A stretch of 64,000 nt of DNA from Bradyrhizobium sediminis (GTDB lineage Bacteria; Pseudomonadota; Alphaproteobacteria; Rhizobiales; Xanthobacteraceae). Below are positions 15,338-25,569 of the stretch, piece after piece; position 1 is the stretch's first letter, and each line of letters opens with the position of its first letter. The stretch spans positions 3,482,501-3,546,500 of the forward strand of contig NZ_CP076134.1 of the NCBI RefSeq assembly GCF_018736085.1. The letters run 5' to 3'. Made by a program: the position numbers and the translations under genes. The notes under the pieces are model-generated. The model did no database searches. It was not told the origin of the DNA and saw nothing but the letters and a program-made list of their open reading frames with translations.

Positions 15338-16177
15338 ATGCCCGAATTTCGCCTGACCCAGATTTCCGACACCCACCTCGCACGCCGCCACCAGAAACTC
15401 ACCGACAGTTTTCACCGGGTCAGCGAATACATCGACGCGACGCGGCCCGATCTCGTCGTCAACAGCGGCGACCTCGCCTGGGATGCCCCGACTAACCCGG
15501 ACGATTTCGCATTTGCCCGCGAGCTGCACGCAGCGCTGCCCGTCGCCTGCCGTTACCTGCCCGGCAATCATGACGTCGGCGATAATCCGACCGAGTTCGG
15601 GCCGGCACCGGCTCAGCCGGCGACCGAACGGGATCGGCAGGCTTTTCTCTCCTGCTTCGGCGAAGACCGCTGGCGTTTCGAGGCCGCCGGCTGGTGCTTC
15701 ATCGGCCTCAATTCGCTGATCATGAACACCGGCCTTGCCAGCGAGGCCGAACAGCTCGACTGGCTGGCGTCGCAGCTCGCGGGCGCCAACGGCAAACCGG
15801 TGGCGCTGTTCCTGCACAAGCCGCTGTATCTGAATTCACCGGATGATCCCGAGCTGGCGGCAACCGCGATACGCTACGTGCCGCCGTCGGCGCGGAACCG
15901 GCTGGTCGAGATGCTCGGCGCGGTCGACCTGCGGCTGGTCGCCAGCGGCCATGTCCACCAGCGCCGGGATTTCACATGCGGCCATGTCCGGCACGTCTGG
16001 GCGCCGTCCACGGGCTTCGTCATCCCGGACCGCAAGCAGGAAGTGATCGGCACCAAGGAGGTCGGACTGGTGGAGTATCGCTTCCGGCCCGACGGCTTCG
16101 AGGTCCGGCATATCAGGGCGCAGGGCCAGGTCGACGTCGATCTGGATTCGCTGCTCGGCGCCACCGCCAAGAGTTAG
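15338..16177 (+). CDS. Calcineurin-like metallophosphoesterase
   Basis: The 279-residue protein carries the complete dinuclear metal signature of the family: ISDTHLARRH (Asp and His), NSGDLAWD, LPGNHDVGD, LFLHKPLY and ASGHVHQRR. The size and motif spacing resemble cyclic-nucleotide phosphodiesterases of the CpdA/Icc group, but the substrate is an inference. The ATG at 15338 is preceded by GGAAGGA; the longer frame from 15236 overlaps the upstream gene. No signal peptide is present, so it is cytoplasmic. Confidence 0.88.
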   Translation: MPEFRLTQISDTHLARRHQKLTDSFHRVSEYIDATRPDLVVNSGDLAWDAPTNPDDFAFARELHAALPVACRYLPGNHDVGDNPTEFGPAPAQPATERDRQAFLSCFGEDRWRFEAAGWCFIGLNSLIMNTGLASEAEQLDWLASQLAGANGKPVALFLHKPLYLNSPDDPELAATAIRYVPPSARNRLVEMLGAVDLRLVASGHVHQRRDFTCGHVRHVWAPSTGFVIPDRKQEVIGTKEVGLVEYRFRPDGFEVRHIRAQGQVDVDLDSLLGATAKS

Positions 16178-16208
16178 CTAGCTGCCCATCCGATGCATTG
16201 CCACGCGG

Positions 16209-16625
16209 CTACCGCGTCCCGGCCGTTTTGATGCGGAGCAGATCGCAATCGGGCTCGGCATATCTGGTGCGGCGGAGCCCTTCCCGGTCCACGACCACGG
16301 TCGGCCGGCAACGCGCCTGCCAGGCGGCGTGGGCCTCTGCGTCCGCCTTCTGCTGCTCCGGCGTCCGCGGCGGCGGCGCCGGGATGGTGCCGCCGGCATT
16401 GACGTGAAAATCGGTAAATTCGCTGGGGCTGCGCGGAGCTCCGGCGGCGCCGGCGGCCGCCCGGTTCGATGCGGCGGCAGCTGCGTTGTTTGACGCAGCC
16501 GCATCCCCGTCGCTTGACGCTGCCGCGTCTCCATCCGCGCGCTCGTTATCCGCAGAGGCTTGCTGCGCGGATGCCGCCGAGATGCCGGCGGCGGCGATCA
16601 GCAATAGGACTGGAATGATGCGCAT
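16209..16625 (-). CDS. Hypothetical exported Ala/Ser-rich protein
   Basis: The 138-residue protein starts with a typical signal peptide (MRIIPVLLLIAAAGISAASA, cleavage after residue 20). A low-complexity stretch of Ala, Ser, Asn and Asp repeats follows at about residues 31-62, then a conserved-looking domain with two Cys (RCRPTVVVDREG, EPDCDLLRIK) that could form a disulphide. The start at 16625 is used because it opens the signal peptide. The function is unknown; a periplasmic location is inferred. It is convergent with the phosphoesterase gene. Confidence 0.65.
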   Translation of the reverse strand: MRIIPVLLLIAAAGISAASAQQASADNERADGDAAASSDGDAAASNNAAAAASNRAAAGAAGAPRSPSEFTDFHVNAGGTIPAPPPRTPEQQKADAEAHAAWQARCRPTVVVDREGLRRTRYAEPDCDLLRIKTAGTR

Positions 16626-16801
16626 TGTCAGAAGCCCGCAAAAAAACTCGCAACGCTTCTCGTTGCTAGTCGGCAAAGCTTGCGGGCGCGTAAAGCGGGC
16701 TGGTTAGCGTACCGTCAACAGGATGCGTCGCATTGTAATGACAGCCGATATCCCTGCGGCGTCCGCTCCGGGGTCGAGAGCGGACGCCCGCGTTCGGCGG
16801 C

Positions 16802-17827
16802 TTACGCCTTGTCAGGCCCGACCCGCACCAGCTGCTTGCCGAAATTGGCGCCCTTCAGAAGCCCCATGAATGCGGCGGGCGCGCTGTCCAACCCTTCGGT
16901 GACGAATTCCCTGTGCTTGACCTTGCCCTCGCGCACCCACTGCGACATGTCGCGCAGGAAGTCGCCATGGCGCGCGGCGAAATCGCTGACGATGAAGCCC
17001 CGGATGGTCAGCCGCTTGGTCAGCACCGCGCGCATCAACTTGCCGGCCCATTTCGGCGATGTCTCGCCGAAATTATTGTATTCCGCGATCAGGCCGCAGA
17101 CCGGAATGCGCGCGAAGGCGTTGAGCAGCGGAAACACCGCCTCGAACACCGCACCGCCGACATTCTCGAAATAGACGTCGATGCCCTTCGGGCAGGCTTC
17201 TTTCAGCTTGGCTGCCAGATTGGGATCGCGGTGGTCGAGGCACTCGTCGAAGCCGAGCTCCTTTTTCACATAGTCGCATTTGTCCTTGCCGCCGGCGATG
17301 CCGACCGCGCGCGCGCCCTTGATCTTCGCAATTTGTCCGACCGCCGAACCGACCGCGCCGGAGGCCGCCGCAACCACCACGGTCTCGCCGGCCTGCGGCT
17401 TGCCGATATCGAGCAGGCCGGTATAGGCGGTCATGCCGGGCATGCCGAGCACGCCCACCGCGGTCGAGATCGGCGCGAGTTTCGGATCGATCTTCGCCAG
17501 TCCCTTGCCGTCGGAGAGCGCGTGGGTCTGCCAGCCGGCTCGCGACAGCACGATGTCGCCCTTGGCGAAGCCGGGATTGTTGGAGGCGACCACCTCGCTG
17601 ACCGTGCCGCCCTCCATCACGCCGCCGATCGGCACCGGCGCCGCATAGGACGGGCTATCGCTCATGCGGCCGCGCATATAGGGATCGAGCGACAGCCAGA
17701 TGGTGCGCAACAGGACCTCACCCTCGCCCGGCGCCGGTATCGCGCAGTCCTCGATGCGGAAGTCCGACGCCTTGGGCTCGCCGACCGGACGGGAGACGAG
17801 AACGACGCGCTTTGCAGATTGGGCCAT
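16802..17827 (-). CDS. CurA/prostaglandin-reductase-type NADP-dependent oxidoreductase
   Basis: The 341-residue medium-chain oxidoreductase lacks the zinc ligands of alcohol dehydrogenases, like the YncB/CurA group that reduces alpha,beta-unsaturated ketones. It has LSLDPYMRGRM near residue 50, the NADP-binding AASGAVGSAVGQIAK at about 150-165 and FENVGG near 235. The ATG at 17827 is preceded by AGAGGAAACAACA. The promoter region is adjacent to a palindromic repeat that has been split by an IS110-family element at 17.89 kb, which may have changed its upstream sequence. Confidence 0.88.
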   Translation of the reverse strand: MAQSAKRVVLVSRPVGEPKASDFRIEDCAIPAPGEGEVLLRTIWLSLDPYMRGRMSDSPSYAAPVPIGGVMEGGTVSEVVASNNPGFAKGDIVLSRAGWQTHALSDGKGLAKIDPKLAPISTAVGVLGMPGMTAYTGLLDIGKPQAGETVVVAAASGAVGSAVGQIAKIKGARAVGIAGGKDKCDYVKKELGFDECLDHRDPNLAAKLKEACPKGIDVYFENVGGAVFEAVFPLLNAFARIPVCGLIAEYNNFGETSPKWAGKLMRAVLTKRLTIRGFIVSDFAARHGDFLRDMSQWVREGKVKHREFVTEGLDSAPAAFMGLLKGANFGKQLVRVGPDKA

Positions 17828-17862
17828 TGTTGTTTCCTCTGGTTTTTTTGATGATCCACCCT

Positions 17863-17890
17863 CGTCATTGCGAGGCGCGGAGCGACGAAG
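17863..17890. repeat. Left half of palindromic repeat (family A) split by an IS110-family element
   Basis: CGTCATTGCGAG...GCGACGAAG, matching the left arm of the intact copies at 36682 and 37892. The match stops exactly at 17890, and the rest of the repeat resumes at 19650. Confidence 0.88.
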
Positions 17891-17966
17891 ATTCCATGGG
17901 GAGTGGATAGCGGCCGGGTCTGGAGCCAGACTGAGGTTGCTGAAACCACTCAACCTGGAGACGACG

Positions 17967-19136
17967 ATGTTGCTCGATCATCCTTCCGACGAACCGACCG
18001 CTATCCGCACGCATATTGGCGCAATTTTTGTGTCGTTGGAACTGAGCCGTTCGAATTGGCTGGTGACGTCGCTGTCGCCGGGCAAAGGCGAAAAGATGTC
18101 CAAGCGCAGCGTCGCAGCTGGCCATGTGGCCGAGCTTTTGGCGCTGTTTGCGGAGCTCAAGCGCAAGGCGGAGGTCCGGACCGGCCAAAGCTATCCGATC
18201 ATCACGATCCAGGAGGCCGGGCTGGATGGGTTCTGGCTCCACCGCGTTCTGCAACAGGAGGGGATCGAGAGCCACGTGGTCGATCCCGCTTCGATCGCGA
18301 CGCCGCGGCGGCGCAGGCGGGCCAAGACGGACAGGCTCGACGGCGAGACGCTGCTGCGGGCGCTTCTGGCCTACAAGCGCGGCGAGCCGCGGGTCTGCGC
18401 GATGGTGGTTGCGCCCTCGCCCGAGGAGGAGGATCGCCGGAGGCTCTGCCGCGAACGGCGGACATTGATCGAGGAGCGCGTCACGCATGTGAACCGGATC
18501 AAGGGGCTTCTGTTCGCGCAGGGGATATCCGACTACGGACCGCTGCGGCGCGACCGGCGGGCGCGGCTTGAAGCGTTGCGCACCGGAGATGGACGGGAGC
18601 TGCCGTCGCATCTGAAGGCTCAGATCGGCCGCGAGCTCGATCGGATCGAGCTGCTTCTGGACCAGATCAAGTCGGTCGAGGCCGCGCAGGAAGCCCTGCT
18701 GGCGGCGGCGAGAATGCCTGCAAGCGAGAAGGCCGCGCCGGACCCGGTCACGATGCTGCTCGCCTTGAAGGGAGTGGGCGCCAACTTCGCCGCCGTGCTC
18801 TGGTCGGAGGCGTTCTATCGGCAGTTCGCCAACCGCCGCCAGGTCGCCGCCTATGCGGGCCTTGCGGCAACGCCCTGGCAAAGCGGACGCATCCGACACG
18901 AGCAAGGCGTGTCGAAGGCCGGCAATCCCAGGCTGCGGACCACGATGATCCAGCTCGCCTGGCTGTGGGTACGTCACCAGCCGCAGTCGGCCCTGACGCG
19001 CTGGTTCAAGGAGCGAAGCCCGCAAGGCCGCAAGCGCGCGATCGTGGCGCTGGCGCGCAAGCTTCTCGTGGCGTTGTGGAAGTATGTCACCCAGGGCGTC
19101 ATCCTCGAGGAGGCCGTGATGAAGCCCGCCGCCTGA
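17967..19136 (+). CDS. IS110-family DEDD recombinase
   Basis: The 389-residue protein has the two IS110 domains: an N-terminal RuvC-like DEDD region and a C-terminal transposase_20 domain (LLALKGVGANFAAVLWSEAF, VAAYAGLAATPWQSG, GNPRLRTTMIQLAW) with the conserved Ser region. For the DEDD set, Glu in IQEAGLDGFWLHRVL and the two Asp in KTDRLDGETLLRAL are present, but the usual first Asp (GIDxSK) is replaced in IFVSLELSRSNW. GGAG lies 8 bases before the ATG. It is longer than typical IS110 recombinases (about 330-350). The frame is open, so the element may be active. Confidence 0.9.
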   Translation: MLLDHPSDEPTAIRTHIGAIFVSLELSRSNWLVTSLSPGKGEKMSKRSVAAGHVAELLALFAELKRKAEVRTGQSYPIITIQEAGLDGFWLHRVLQQEGIESHVVDPASIATPRRRRRAKTDRLDGETLLRALLAYKRGEPRVCAMVVAPSPEEEDRRRLCRERRTLIEERVTHVNRIKGLLFAQGISDYGPLRRDRRARLEALRTGDGRELPSHLKAQIGRELDRIELLLDQIKSVEAAQEALLAAARMPASEKAAPDPVTMLLALKGVGANFAAVLWSEAFYRQFANRRQVAAYAGLAATPWQSGRIRHEQGVSKAGNPRLRTTMIQLAWLWVRHQPQSALTRWFKERSPQGRKRAIVALARKLLVALWKYVTQGVILEEAVMKPAA

Positions 19137-19649
19137 TCCGGGACCGAGCCCAACAGCAAGCCGCCCGGACGCAACGAAACAACCATAACCCATCTGCCGA
19201 GGCCCGATCAGCCTCGGAAGATCCGGGTGGACGAACCGATGGATTGCATGGCTTCAAATGCCGCAACGAAGAATGGCCTCGTCCTCTCGAGCCTGCCCGC
19301 CGCAAGCGGAATCCTGGTGCAGTCGCATCAAGCGACGACCGAATGTGAGTTTGATCTGGCAAGCAACCCAGATCGCCGAACCGGCTCGAACCCTGGATCG
19401 TAACTGCGAGGATTGCAGATGCCCTGACGGAACCGCCAACACCAGGAGCTCCTGTCGTGCCCGACGCACCAAGCATGATGACGTGCTCGCTCAACTCAAG
19501 GCCAAGCCGCTGCGCGGCGGCCCTAACGGGCCGGCCTTGACTTGATCTGCGCGCGTCATCCTGCACAGCCCACGGTCGGGACGGAAAGGTGGCCGCAGTC
19601 GAACAAAAAGGTGACTGCTCATCCTTGACACACACATTCCCCATGTGAG
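19137..19649 (+). ncRNA. Candidate bridge RNA region of the IS110-family element
   Basis: The 513-bp 3' end has no convincing ORF but contains perfect hairpins: CCGAGGC/GCCTCGG with a 7-nt loop (19197-19217) and GATCTGG/CCAGATC with an 8-nt loop (19353-19374). Short matches to the junctions occur: AGCGACGA (19331-19338) equals the left target flank (17881-17888), TGGATTG (19240-19246) is complementary to the right flank CAATCCA (19650-19656), and ATGTGAG (19343-19349) equals the element's own right end (19643-19649). IS110-family elements are known to encode structured guide RNAs in a non-coding end. The exact RNA limits and loops here are inferred. Confidence 0.35.
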
Positions 19650-19705
19650 CAATCCAGCTTTCTTTCCGTGGCGACGATGGATTGCTTCGCTGCGCTCGCA
19701 ATGAC
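19650..19705. repeat. Right half of palindromic repeat (family A) split by an IS110-family element
   Basis: CAATCCAGCTTTCTTT...CTCGCAATGAC continues the repeat broken at 17890. Removal of 17891-19649 restores the same central sequence as the intact copy at 36682-36769. Confidence 0.88.
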
Positions 19706-19728
19706 AGGAAATGTAATGACGGTGAGTG

Positions 19729-20352
19729 TCAAGCCGTGATCTTCGCCAGCGCCGCGTCGAACGCGGCGGCTGCGCTCGGCAGATCCTTGAAGGCGAGCCC
19801 GCTGTCGGCGGACTGCTTCTGCGCTTCGGTCGCGGTGGGACGGATCTCGGCCACCGGCCTTGCGCCATCGAGCAGGGCCTTTGGCGCGATCACGTGAAAC
19901 TCGTGGGCCTCGATCGGCTGGTCCTTGAGCAGAAACACGTTCAGCGAAACGACGTCCGTGCCACGCCGGTATGAAATGTAGCGGTCGATCGCCACCGAAC
20001 CGTCGCGCTGCATGCCGCCGAGTTTGGCGTAGCCCTTGGCGTCCAGCAGCTTGTGCGCCCTGAAACCCTTGACGTCGGCCGATTTCGCCTTCGCGGTCTC
20101 CTCCGACAGATCGTATTTGGCGGCCATCTCCCGGCCGACCGCGGCGAGCTGACCGGCCATCTCGTGCTCGAATTCCTTCAGCTCGGTGCGCGGTTTCGAT
20201 GCCTTGCGGGGTTTCAGGGCATCGCGCTTTTCCATCTCGGCCTTGCACTGTGCAATGACCTCGGCGACGGATTTGCGCTCTGCATTGACCAGGAGGTTCT
20301 TCAGATCCTGATCCGAAAGCGCGGCAATCCTGTCGTCCGTCCAATCGACCAT
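19729..20352 (-). CDS. Hypothetical protein
   Basis: This 207-residue protein is not recognised. It is charged and has a helical N-terminal half (about residues 5-85, rich in Lys and Glu, IAALSDQDLKNLLVNAE). A C-terminal part follows with HKLLDAKGYAKLGG, VAIDRYISYRRG and VVSLNVFLLKDQ, which reads as a beta-rich domain. No signal peptide or membrane segment is present. It lies 147 bp downstream of guaB on the same strand. The start at 20352 begins the dense coding signal; an upstream start at 20388 is possible. Confidence 0.7.
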   Translation of the reverse strand: MVDWTDDRIAALSDQDLKNLLVNAERKSVAEVIAQCKAEMEKRDALKPRKASKPRTELKEFEHEMAGQLAAVGREMAAKYDLSEETAKAKSADVKGFRAHKLLDAKGYAKLGGMQRDGSVAIDRYISYRRGTDVVSLNVFLLKDQPIEAHEFHVIAPKALLDGARPVAEIRPTATEAQKQSADSGLAFKDLPSAAAAFDAALAKITA

Positions 20353-20498
20353 CGTGTCCAACTTCTCTTCTGAATGCGTTGAGATCAATCGCTCAAGACC
20401 GCACCGCGATCCGCGCGTCTATTCCGGGACGGCGCGACGATCCGCAGGCAGCGAACTGTACCGCGTTTCATCGGCCTTGTGGCAGTCTATTTGGGGCC

Positions 20499-22415
<1,917 letters not shown>

Positions 22416-23891
22416 ATGACCAAAGAACGCCTGATCCCGCTCATCGTGGCCACCGCCCTGTTCATGGAGAACATGGATTCGACCGTGATTGCGACCTCGC
22501 TTCCGGCGATCGCGGCCGACATCGGCACCAGTCCGCTGACGCTCAAGCTCGCCATCACCTCGTACCTGCTGTCGCTCGCGGTGTTCATCCCGGCGAGCGG
22601 CTGGACCGCCGACCGCTTCGGGGCGCGCATGGTGTTCTCGGTCGCCATCGGCATCTTCATGGTCGGCTCGATCGGCTGTGCCCTGTCCTCTTCCGTCACC
22701 CATTTCGTGATCGCGCGCATCCTGCAGGGCATCGGCGGCGCGATGATGACGCCGGTCGGGCGGCTCGTGCTGCTGCGCTCGATCGACAAGAGCGCGCTGG
22801 TCAACGCGATGGCCTGGGTCACGGTGCCGGCGCTGATCGGCCCGGTGATCGGGCCGCCGCTCGGCGGCTTCATCACCACCTATTTCTCCTGGCATTGGAT
22901 CTTCCTGATCAACATTCCAATCGGCCTCGTCGGCATCTTCATGGCGATCAAGTACATCGATCCGATCCGAAGCGAGGATCCCGAGCGCTTCGACCTCTAC
23001 GGCCTGGTGCTGGCCGGGATCGGCCTTGCCGGCATCGCGTTCGGCCTGTCGGTCGCCGGCCTCAATTTGCTGCCGTGGACCGTCGTCGTGGCCCTGGTGG
23101 CGATCGGCTCGATCTCGATGACGCTCTACGTGATTCACGCGAGGCGCACCGGGTCGCCGGTGCTGGACTTTTCGCTGATGCGGCTGCCGACCTTGCGCGC
23201 CAGCATCGTCGGCGGCTTCCTGTTCCGCCTCGGCATCGGCGCGCTGCCGTTTCTTCTGCCGCTGTTGATGCAGGTGGGCTTCGGCCTGTCGCCGTTCCGC
23301 TCCGGGCTGGTGACGTTCGCCTCCGCCGTCGGCGCCATGGGCATGAAGACTCTGGCCGCGCGGATCATCCGCACCTTCGGCTTCCGCAACTTGATGACCA
23401 TCAACGCCGTCATCAGTTCGGTCTTTCTGGCCGCCTGCGCGCTGTTCACGGCGACGACGCCGCTGCTGCTGATCATGATCGTTCTGGTGGTCGGCGGCTT
23501 CTTCCGCTCGCTGCAATTCACCGCCATCAGCACCGTCGCCTATGCCGAGGTCGAGCCGGCCCAGATGAGCCGGGCCACCACGTTGGTCAGTGTCAATCAG
23601 CAACTGGCAATTTCCGCCGGCGTCGCCGTCGGCGCCTTTTCGGTAGAATCCACCATGCTGATGCGCCACGTCAGCGAACTCGGCGCCGCTGACTTCGCCC
23701 CGGCATTCCTCGTGGTAGCGGCCATCTCCGCAGTCTCGGCCTGGTTCTTCTGGCAGATGCCCGACGATGCCGGTCACGAAATCTCCGGCCGCCAGGCGAT
23801 CGAGATTTCCAGCCGCAAGGGTGCTGCGAAAGCGGCGGCCAAAGCGGCCGGCGAAACCACCGAAGACGCCCGGGATCAGCGGCTCGGGTAG
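22416..23891 (+). CDS. MFS drug-efflux transporter, DHA2 (EmrB/QacA) type
   Basis: The 491-residue protein has 13-14 hydrophobic segments. It shows MFS motif A-like WTADRFGARMVF after helix 2, motif B-like ARILQGIGGAMMTPVGRLVL in helix 4 and a motif C-like VPALIGPVIGPPLGGFI in helix 5, typical of proton-coupled antiporters. Asp21 in NMDSTVIATSLP matches the helix-1 acidic residue of DHA2 pumps. The C-terminal 40 residues are charged and cytoplasmic (KGAAKAAAKAAGETTEDARD). It is divergent from guaB. The substrate is unknown. Confidence 0.92.
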   Translation: MTKERLIPLIVATALFMENMDSTVIATSLPAIAADIGTSPLTLKLAITSYLLSLAVFIPASGWTADRFGARMVFSVAIGIFMVGSIGCALSSSVTHFVIARILQGIGGAMMTPVGRLVLLRSIDKSALVNAMAWVTVPALIGPVIGPPLGGFITTYFSWHWIFLINIPIGLVGIFMAIKYIDPIRSEDPERFDLYGLVLAGIGLAGIAFGLSVAGLNLLPWTVVVALVAIGSISMTLYVIHARRTGSPVLDFSLMRLPTLRASIVGGFLFRLGIGALPFLLPLLMQVGFGLSPFRSGLVTFASAVGAMGMKTLAARIIRTFGFRNLMTINAVISSVFLAACALFTATTPLLLIMIVLVVGGFFRSLQFTAISTVAYAEVEPAQMSRATTLVSVNQQLAISAGVAVGAFSVESTMLMRHVSELGAADFAPAFLVVAAISAVSAWFFWQMPDDAGHEISGRQAIEISSRKGAAKAAAKAAGETTEDARDQRLG

Positions 23892-23999
23892 ATCGCCACG
23901 TCATCGCAGCTACATTTGAAGAGAGTTTTAGCGACCCTTCGAACACGCCCTTAAACCCCGGCCAGCAGATTGCTGCCTCAGAGTCTCAAGGGGTATTTC

Positions 24000-24230
24000 A
24001 TGATCGACGAAAAAGTGAGAATCAAATGCACGAAATGCACGCAGGTATTCCGGGAGCGGGCGCAAAGAATTCGTGACGGCTTTCAGACCAATTGCCAGCA
24101 CTGCAACCGGCTGATTACGTTCGATACCACTTCGGAAGACAAGAATATCCGGCGGGCTCTGATGAGCGCCAGGGAAGTGCGAATGGCGATCGAAGCCCGG
24201 CCCAGGAGCAGCGGCGTGGCGCAAGGCTAG
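24000..24230 (+). CDS. Small zinc-ribbon protein
   Basis: The 76-residue protein has two CxxC knuckles (IKCTKCTQVF, Cys10/Cys13, and NCQHCNRLI, Cys32/Cys35) that form a zinc ribbon like the MJ0042-type or zinc-ribbon-plus-tail proteins, followed by a basic tail. The ATG at 24000 is used because it starts just before the first knuckle. A short CGGCGC/GCGCCG hairpin follows at 24233-24253. The function is unknown; nucleic-acid or protein binding is plausible. Confidence 0.7.
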   Translation: MIDEKVRIKCTKCTQVFRERAQRIRDGFQTNCQHCNRLITFDTTSEDKNIRRALMSAREVRMAIEARPRSSGVAQG

Positions 24231-24275
24231 ATCGGCGCGGCGTCGTTGCGCCGGCCTGCTCTTTCGGACGACGTC

Positions 24276-24554
24276 CTAGCTGCGAAAATCGATGCTTCGC
24301 AGGATGATGCCGGGCGGGGTCCCCTCGAACTCCCCCGCGAGAAACTTGCGGGACGCGCATTGTTCGATCCGGTCGCGCAATCGCAGAAATTGCTCCTCGC
24401 GCTGTTCCGGCCTGGTCCGGGCCACGTGTTCCAGATCGTCCATCGCCGAGCTGCTGATGGCGCAACCGACCTCCCTGCTGCCGTCCATCATGGAAAACAG
24501 CATGACCATCCGATTATGTTCGAAAGCTCCGGCACTGCCGCGTGCAAGGGTCAT
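24276..24554 (-). CDS. DUF1488-like small protein
   Basis: The 92-residue protein resembles DUF1488 proteins, with MVMLFSMMDGSREVGCAISS, then AMDDLEHVAR and an acidic/basic helix (EQREEQFLRLRDRIEQCASRKF). GAGGGGG lies upstream of the ATG. It follows the 58-residue gene at 24565-24741 by 10 bp, so the two are probably one operon. No function is known for the family. Confidence 0.7.
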   Translation of the reverse strand: MTLARGSAGAFEHNRMVMLFSMMDGSREVGCAISSSAMDDLEHVARTRPEQREEQFLRLRDRIEQCASRKFLAGEFEGTPPGIILRSIDFRS

Positions 24555-24564
24555 CTGAACCCCC

Positions 24565-24741
24565 TCATTTTCGCTTTTTCAGCGGGGGATCGATCTCGGA
24601 AATCCTGCGAAGACAATCGGCCTCGGACTCATGCGGTCCCGAGACGAATGTTCCGCTGACCTTGGTCGAGTACCAGCCGGATACGACGCCGAGGCGAAGC
24701 GATTCTTCCGTCTTGACGTGACGTGGCGATAGGTTCTGCAT
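24565..24741 (-). CDS. Conserved-looking 58-residue protein
   Basis: An ATG at 24741 opens a 58-codon frame with regular amino-acid composition: MQNLSPRHVKTEESLRLGVV, then SGWYSTKVSGTFVSG and ESEADCLRRISEIDPPLKKR. It ends 10 bp before the DUF1488-like gene on the same strand. Longer frames over the same DNA have an atypical Arg-rich composition. The family is not recognised by name, and a small soluble protein is expected. Confidence 0.65.
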   Translation of the reverse strand: MQNLSPRHVKTEESLRLGVVSGWYSTKVSGTFVSGPHESEADCLRRISEIDPPLKKRK

Positions 24742-24824
24742 CGGATACTTTCAATTCGGACGTTCGCTTCCGCAGCGAACGAAGGGGTGAAGTTTCAGTT
24801 GATCCGGGGATAACCCCGCGTCGT

Positions 24825-25121
24825 TCAGCTCTCACCGGAGAGCCGGGCAAAGTCGGCAAGTACCGCCGCGACCAGGTCGCGATGATGCGTATCGGCCGGA
24901 GCAAGATCGGCCGCATACAGGTTCAGGACATAGCGCGCCTTTGCGGCCGCCTCGGGCCACGAGGTGGCCGGCACGGCGAGAAGCTCGATTTCCACCTCGC
25001 CCTGCCGGTCGCGCAGCAGCTTTGCATTGGCCTCGACATCGGCCAACACACGGCGGATGTCGGTCGCCTTTTGTGCCGCCATGCCGCGATGCTTGTCGAG
25101 GTCGACCGGGATGTCACTCAT
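24825..25121 (-). CDS. Hypothetical protein
   Basis: This 98-residue protein of unknown function is helical and acidic (HRGMAAQKATDIRRVLADVE, VEIELLAVPATSWPEAAAKA). The start at 25121 makes the ATG overlap the end of the upstream 89-residue gene (stop at 25114-25116), implying translational coupling. In-frame starts at 25136 and 25151 cannot be excluded. Confidence 0.6.
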   Translation of the reverse strand: MSDIPVDLDKHRGMAAQKATDIRRVLADVEANAKLLRDRQGEVEIELLAVPATSWPEAAAKARYVLNLYAADLAPADTHHRDLVAAVLADFARLSGES

Positions 25122-25383
25122 CCCGAGCACTGGCATCGTTACGCTGCGCATCCAACAGATCGACCGAACCGATCGCGATCATCTCCATCGAGGACTTCCG
25201 CGGCGCGACGCCGGGCACCGTGATCATCGTGGCGACGCGCCGAAAGCTCGGAAACGAAAGACCCTCGATCATCTCCTCGTCGGTGACGATCTCGTAAGCG
25301 CCGGGCGACAACAAGCGATCGACACCCTTGAGCCGGAAGGGATGCTTGAAATGAACCGTTTCCCGTCGCGAGCGCGTGGTCAT
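25114..25383 (-). CDS. Hypothetical 89-residue protein
   Basis: This small protein has a patterned sequence (RETVHFKHPFRLKGVDRLL, GAYEIVTDEEMIEGLSFPSF) that reads as a compact beta-rich domain. The function is unknown. It is the first gene of a two-gene unit with the 98-residue protein and is divergent from the transglutaminase-like gene. The ATG at 25383 has no strong Shine-Dalgarno sequence. Confidence 0.65.
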   Translation of the reverse strand: MTTRSRRETVHFKHPFRLKGVDRLLSPGAYEIVTDEEMIEGLSFPSFRRVATMITVPGVAPRKSSMEMIAIGSVDLLDAQRNDASARDE

Positions 25384-25569
25384 AGACCAGCGCTTCTGCG
25401 CGTGAGGACGTCGACATATTCGGACATCTGCGCACCCTGCGCGCTTTCAAGGAAATTAGCTATGGCTTTCTCGCCGCATGCGTGCATTTGACCGAATAAG
25501 GTAGTCCGCGCCTTGTATTCGAGGGCTCGATAGCCATCTCAATGGTTGTATTTAACGAAAGTGTTTCGA

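Larger units (their letters stand above)
17891..19649 (+). mobile_element. IS110-family element inserted in a palindromic repeat (about 1759 bp)
   Basis: The boundaries are set by comparing the broken repeat with the intact copy at 36682-36769. The left flank ends GCGACGAAG (17890) and the right flank starts CAATCCAGC (19650), which are contiguous in the intact copy. A dinucleotide AG is present at both junctions and could be the recombination core. No longer target duplication exists, as expected for IS110. A short subterminal inverted repeat is seen (ATGGGGAGTG at 17896-17905, matching ATGGGGAATG on the other strand at 19636-19645). The 5' non-coding part is 76 bp and the 3' part 513 bp, an arrangement like the IS1111 subgroup. 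Confidence 0.85.

Noticed and set aside
24629..24916. A 95-codon minus-strand frame
   Set aside because: Its Arg-rich composition is artificial, and the 58-codon frame at 24565-24741 fits the operon and composition better.
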